DNA of 64,000 nt from Gorsachius magnificus (Eukaryota > Chordata > Aves > Pelecaniformes > Ardeidae), in assembly GCA_034008185.1 (NCBI GenBank), contig CM067082.1, positions 12,384,984-12,448,983 of the forward strand, given 5' to 3'. The position numbers were made by a program, and so were the translations under genes. The notes beneath the pieces were generated by a model, which had not been told where the DNA came from, searched no databases, and saw nothing but the letters and a program-made list of their open reading frames with translations. Below are positions 61,261 through 64,000 of this stretch, piece by piece; position 1 is the first letter of the stretch, and the number at the start of each line of letters is the position of its first letter.

Positions 61261-62884
61261 TGGTGGCCCAGACAATGAAAGCGTGCAACTAAGTAGCTTG
61301 GTTGCTGCAAATACAGAGAGTAAGAGAAGGGTAAAAAGGAAAATCAGACAATGGATTAACAAAAATTTGCAAGCTATTAAAAGGAAGAGTCTTGGATATA
61401 AAAATGTCTCTTCCCGTTTGTGACAGGATAGTTTGAACATTTTGGAAACATTAAGTACGGGGGAAAAAAGCTGGGATGGGGCACTGGAAAGTGGAAAACG
61501 GGAAAAAATGTTGAAGGGAGGCAGAGCAGAGGAGGCAGAGAAGTGACCAGGAAACAGGCAATGAGACACTGTTTAGTCCTGAAATGAAGCAGGTCCCAAG
61601 AGATTGACAAGAGCCAAGTAGTAACAAGTGGAGCGGGGATCCCACAACAAGACACAGCCCTGCCCTAAATGAACCACAGGCCCAATGGGTCCTATCTCTG
61701 GGAACCTTTCTGATGCTTGTTGTTTCAAATCATTTGACAATGGCATAGCCAAATATGAAGGTATAGTCAAATATACAGGAGCTAAATCCAAACTAGAGGA
61801 TCTCTCTCATGGGGGCTATTTTAGAGACATAAAACGGTTCATCTTTCCTCTTCAGTGGTGGTTACATTCTTACTTACCAAATACATTAATTAGAAACCAC
61901 AAATCCTGACTCGTTTTAATTTACTTGACTTTGACTAACAGATTGGACACAAGATGGGTGATGCCAATTCCAGCATATGAATATTTGCCACCTGGATCCA
62001 CTCCATTTCTGATTTAAGTAGAGTTTTCAGTGACAAGAAATGGAGCTGCAACTTCTGTACCTTTGACTCCGTAGCCACGGAAACCAGCACTAATTATATG
62101 TATCACTAAGTTTTAAATGTATTCAAATTTAACACATTACTCTGAAAATACTGAGGTTGTTTTTCTTTTTCTCTCTCACCTTAATATGTTGCAATTTGCC
62201 TTCTGGCTTATTTGGCTTATAAGCAGTTCCACTCATAAAAAGATAAAAGTATGTAGGTGAAAATTACATTCATTTTCTTTTATGTAACCAAGAGGTAGAG
62301 TCATGTAAATGTTTGATCACACACTTCCCACCACTGCTGTAATCGAATGTGAAGGGTTGCACTTCATGTTCAGGAGGTGCCATTCCCAAAAGTGAGAGAG
62401 AAAGCAAAGTTCTGTCGCTGACATTATGAAAGATCAACATCTCTGTGGAGCACCACAGTGATGGCTCATGGGAACAGGGATACACAGAAAAGGAAACAAA
62501 GAGGAATGAACCCCATGCCTTTACTGTCCTTCCTATTGCTGTACCATAATGCCTACAGCTACAGCCAGAGGAAAAACTGAGATAAACCTCTGAGTAAAAC
62601 TGTGTTCCCAAGACTTGCAACTGACCTTTCAGTTTAGTGAACTGCCAAATCCCTAACCATGTTTGTACTGTTTTATCAAATCCCATGACTAATGCCTGAA
62701 GAATCCTGAACCTGCACATTCATCATTTAGTCCACTAAAATCAGAGACACATTCGACCACTTCATACTTCTTTTCCCCAGCTAAAAAGGTATCTGCCATA
62801 GAGAAAACATGATGTTGGAAGACCAGAACAGTGAAAGGCTAGGGCTGTTGGAGCCAAAAACCTTTCAGTTATAATCCCTTTGTT
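61261..62884. other. Unique non-coding DNA, no gene seen
   Basis: No repeat was recognised. A 149-codon minus-strand frame (62,270-62,719) is the longest in the window outside transposons, but it has no recognisable domain, and one frame of this length is expected by chance in 64 kb read in six frames. Confidence 0.5.
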
Positions 62885-62940
62885 TCACAGAATCACAGAA
62901 TGGCAAGGGTTGGAAGGCACCTCAGGAGATCATCTAGTTT
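62885..62940 (-). mobile_element. CR1 LINE 3' terminal fragment, minus strand
   Basis: Only about 55 bp: TCACAGAATCACAGAATGGC, AAGGGTTGGAAGGCACCTCA and GGAGATCATCTAGT. It is the extreme 3' end of the CR1 type also seen at 54.1 kb (minus) and 38.3 kb (plus), severely 5'-truncated. Confidence 0.92.
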
Positions 62941-63372
62941 TGCATGCCAACAGCTGAGTACAGAAGGGTAACGCTAGTGCAAGAAATCCCAGGTGGATGG
63001 CAACAAGCAAGGCTTGGGCCAGACCCTCTGGGTATGACTACACAAGTAAGCTGAGCAGTGTCTGGGACTAATCCCAGGAACCAGGACTCAATCATAGCAG
63101 TGTTAAATTCTGAGGCATGTCCTCAGGATGGTTCTGGCCAGAGCCAGCTAATGCTCTTCCAAACAATTCCCGGACACAGCTCAGGAGCTCATGTGGATCC
63201 AGGATTTCCCAATGCACAGTTTGGATATGGCTAGTCTGTTTTGGAGACCAAAGGCATTTGATAGCATGAACACAGGCCATTAGTACCAAAAAAATAGACC
63301 CAGGCATGATTTATTAGTATGAAAGTGGCCTCTGAGGCAGAAGTTTTAATCTGAAGCCCACATATACTTGAT
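62941..63372. other. Unique non-coding DNA, no gene seen
   Basis: Nothing recognisable lies between the two CR1 pieces. Confidence 0.6.
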
Positions 63373-63866
63373 CACTCACTACAAGAAAGATGTTGCCTTG
63401 CTGGAACAGGTCCAGAGGAGAGCAACCAAGCTGGTGAGGGGTCTGGAACACAAGTCATATGAGGAGCGGCTGAGGGAACTGGGGTTGTTTAGTCTGGAGA
63501 AGAGGAGGCTGAGGGGAGACCTGATCGCCCTCTACAACTACCTAAAAGGAGGCTGTAGTGAGGTGGGGGTCGGCCTCTTCTCCCTGGTAACAGATGATAG
63601 GATGAGGGGGAATGGCTTGAAGCTGCGCCAGGGCAGGTTTAGGCTAGACATTAGGAAAAACTTCTTCACCGAGAGGGTTGTCAGGCTCTGGAATGGGCTA
63701 CCCAGGGAGGTGGTGGAGTCCTCATCCCTTGAGGTCTTTAAAAGAAGGATAGATGAGGTGCTCAGGGACATGGTTTAGTGGTGGGATGGCAGTGCTAGGT
63801 TAATGGTTGGACTCGATGATCTTAAAGGTCTTTTCCAACCAAGGTGATTCTATGATTCTATGATCA
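63373..63866 (+). mobile_element. CR1 LINE 3' end, relatively well preserved
   Basis: A 5'-truncated CR1 with an open ORF2 C-terminus. The frame 63,368-63,778 (136 codons) contains [78 protein letters not shown] and [14 protein letters not shown], and ends at the natural stop. The 3' UTR (GGTGGGATGGCAGTGCTAGG, GGTTGGACTCGATGATCTTA) and the tail GATTCTATGATTCTATGA are clean. With no frame break in 136 codons it is among the youngest-looking CR1 insertions in the window. It lacks the reverse transcriptase core and cannot move by itself. Confidence 0.97.
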
Positions 63867-64000
63867 TGCAGACCAACAGGTTTGGTTCTCCATGATGTCT
63901 GGCTACTGGTCTCCATCTGTTTCAGAAAACTTTCTCACATTGACATGGATCAAACATGATCTGAAGGGACTTCACAGGAGCCTGAGAAGGCTACTTCATC
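63867..64000. other. Unique sequence to window end
   Basis: The last 134 bases show no recognisable feature. Confidence 0.6.

Noticed and set aside
62270..62719. 149-codon open frame on the minus strand
   Set aside because: No recognisable domain and no partner exons. About one frame of this length is expected by chance in 64 kb over six frames at this base composition.

Overview
The window reads as nuclear DNA from a bird, most likely a neoavian. Copies of the CR1 LINE end in 8-bp tails of the ATTCTATG or ATTCTGTG type, which is the avian/reptilian CR1 signature. LTRs of three related families with TGT...ACA ends resemble ERVL-type LTRs described from neoavian genomes. There are no Alu- or L1-like sequences and no bacterial-style gene packing. 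The species cannot be told from the sequence. Family assignments come from recognising conserved stretches by eye; no database search was run, so Repbase subfamily names are withheld.

No host protein-coding gene, exon, tRNA or rRNA could be supported. All of the longer open frames I can identify are relics of CR1 reverse transcriptase, lie inside LTRs, or have lengths expected by chance. The window therefore looks like intergenic DNA or one large intron.

Layout: 0-7.2 kb unique AT-rich DNA; 7.2-7.9 kb a CR1 3' end split by a solo ERVL-type LTR with a 5-bp target duplication (GCAAC); 15.9-17.2 kb a CR1 3' end with a 194-codon open frame followed by a second LTR; 19.1-19.95 kb a third, GC-rich LTR with an internal minisatellite; 20.2-20.3 kb an ancient MIR-like SINE; 27.4-27.5 kb a TAATTAG-rich repeat and a 31-nt alternating purine-pyrimidine tract; 29.4-30.9 kb the 3' part of an ERVL-like provirus (internal region with degenerate tandem repeats, polypurine tract, 3' LTR).

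The most structured part is 32.8-36.2 kb. It holds a long, internally deleted CR1 with relics of the ORF1 esterase and the ORF2 reverse transcriptase, split by a 661-bp class-I-type solo LTR flanked by AGCT duplications, and followed at its tail by a second deleted CR1. Further right are a short CR1 tail (38.3 kb), a much older CR1/L3-like copy (40.8-41.5 kb), minus-strand CR1 copies (41.8, 54.1 and 62.9 kb), simple repeats (GGGAA at 45.95 kb; GATA/GACA at 55.7 kb), and two plus-strand CR1 pieces of the same type at 60.9 and 63.4 kb.

There is no operon or cooperating gene set. The biology on display is layered retrotransposition, LTR-LTR recombination leaving solo LTRs, and decay. I found no convincing undescribed system. 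The items most worth a second look are the nested insertions with exact duplications, the similarity between tandem repeats of two endogenous retrovirus families, and the shared orientation of all five LTRs.
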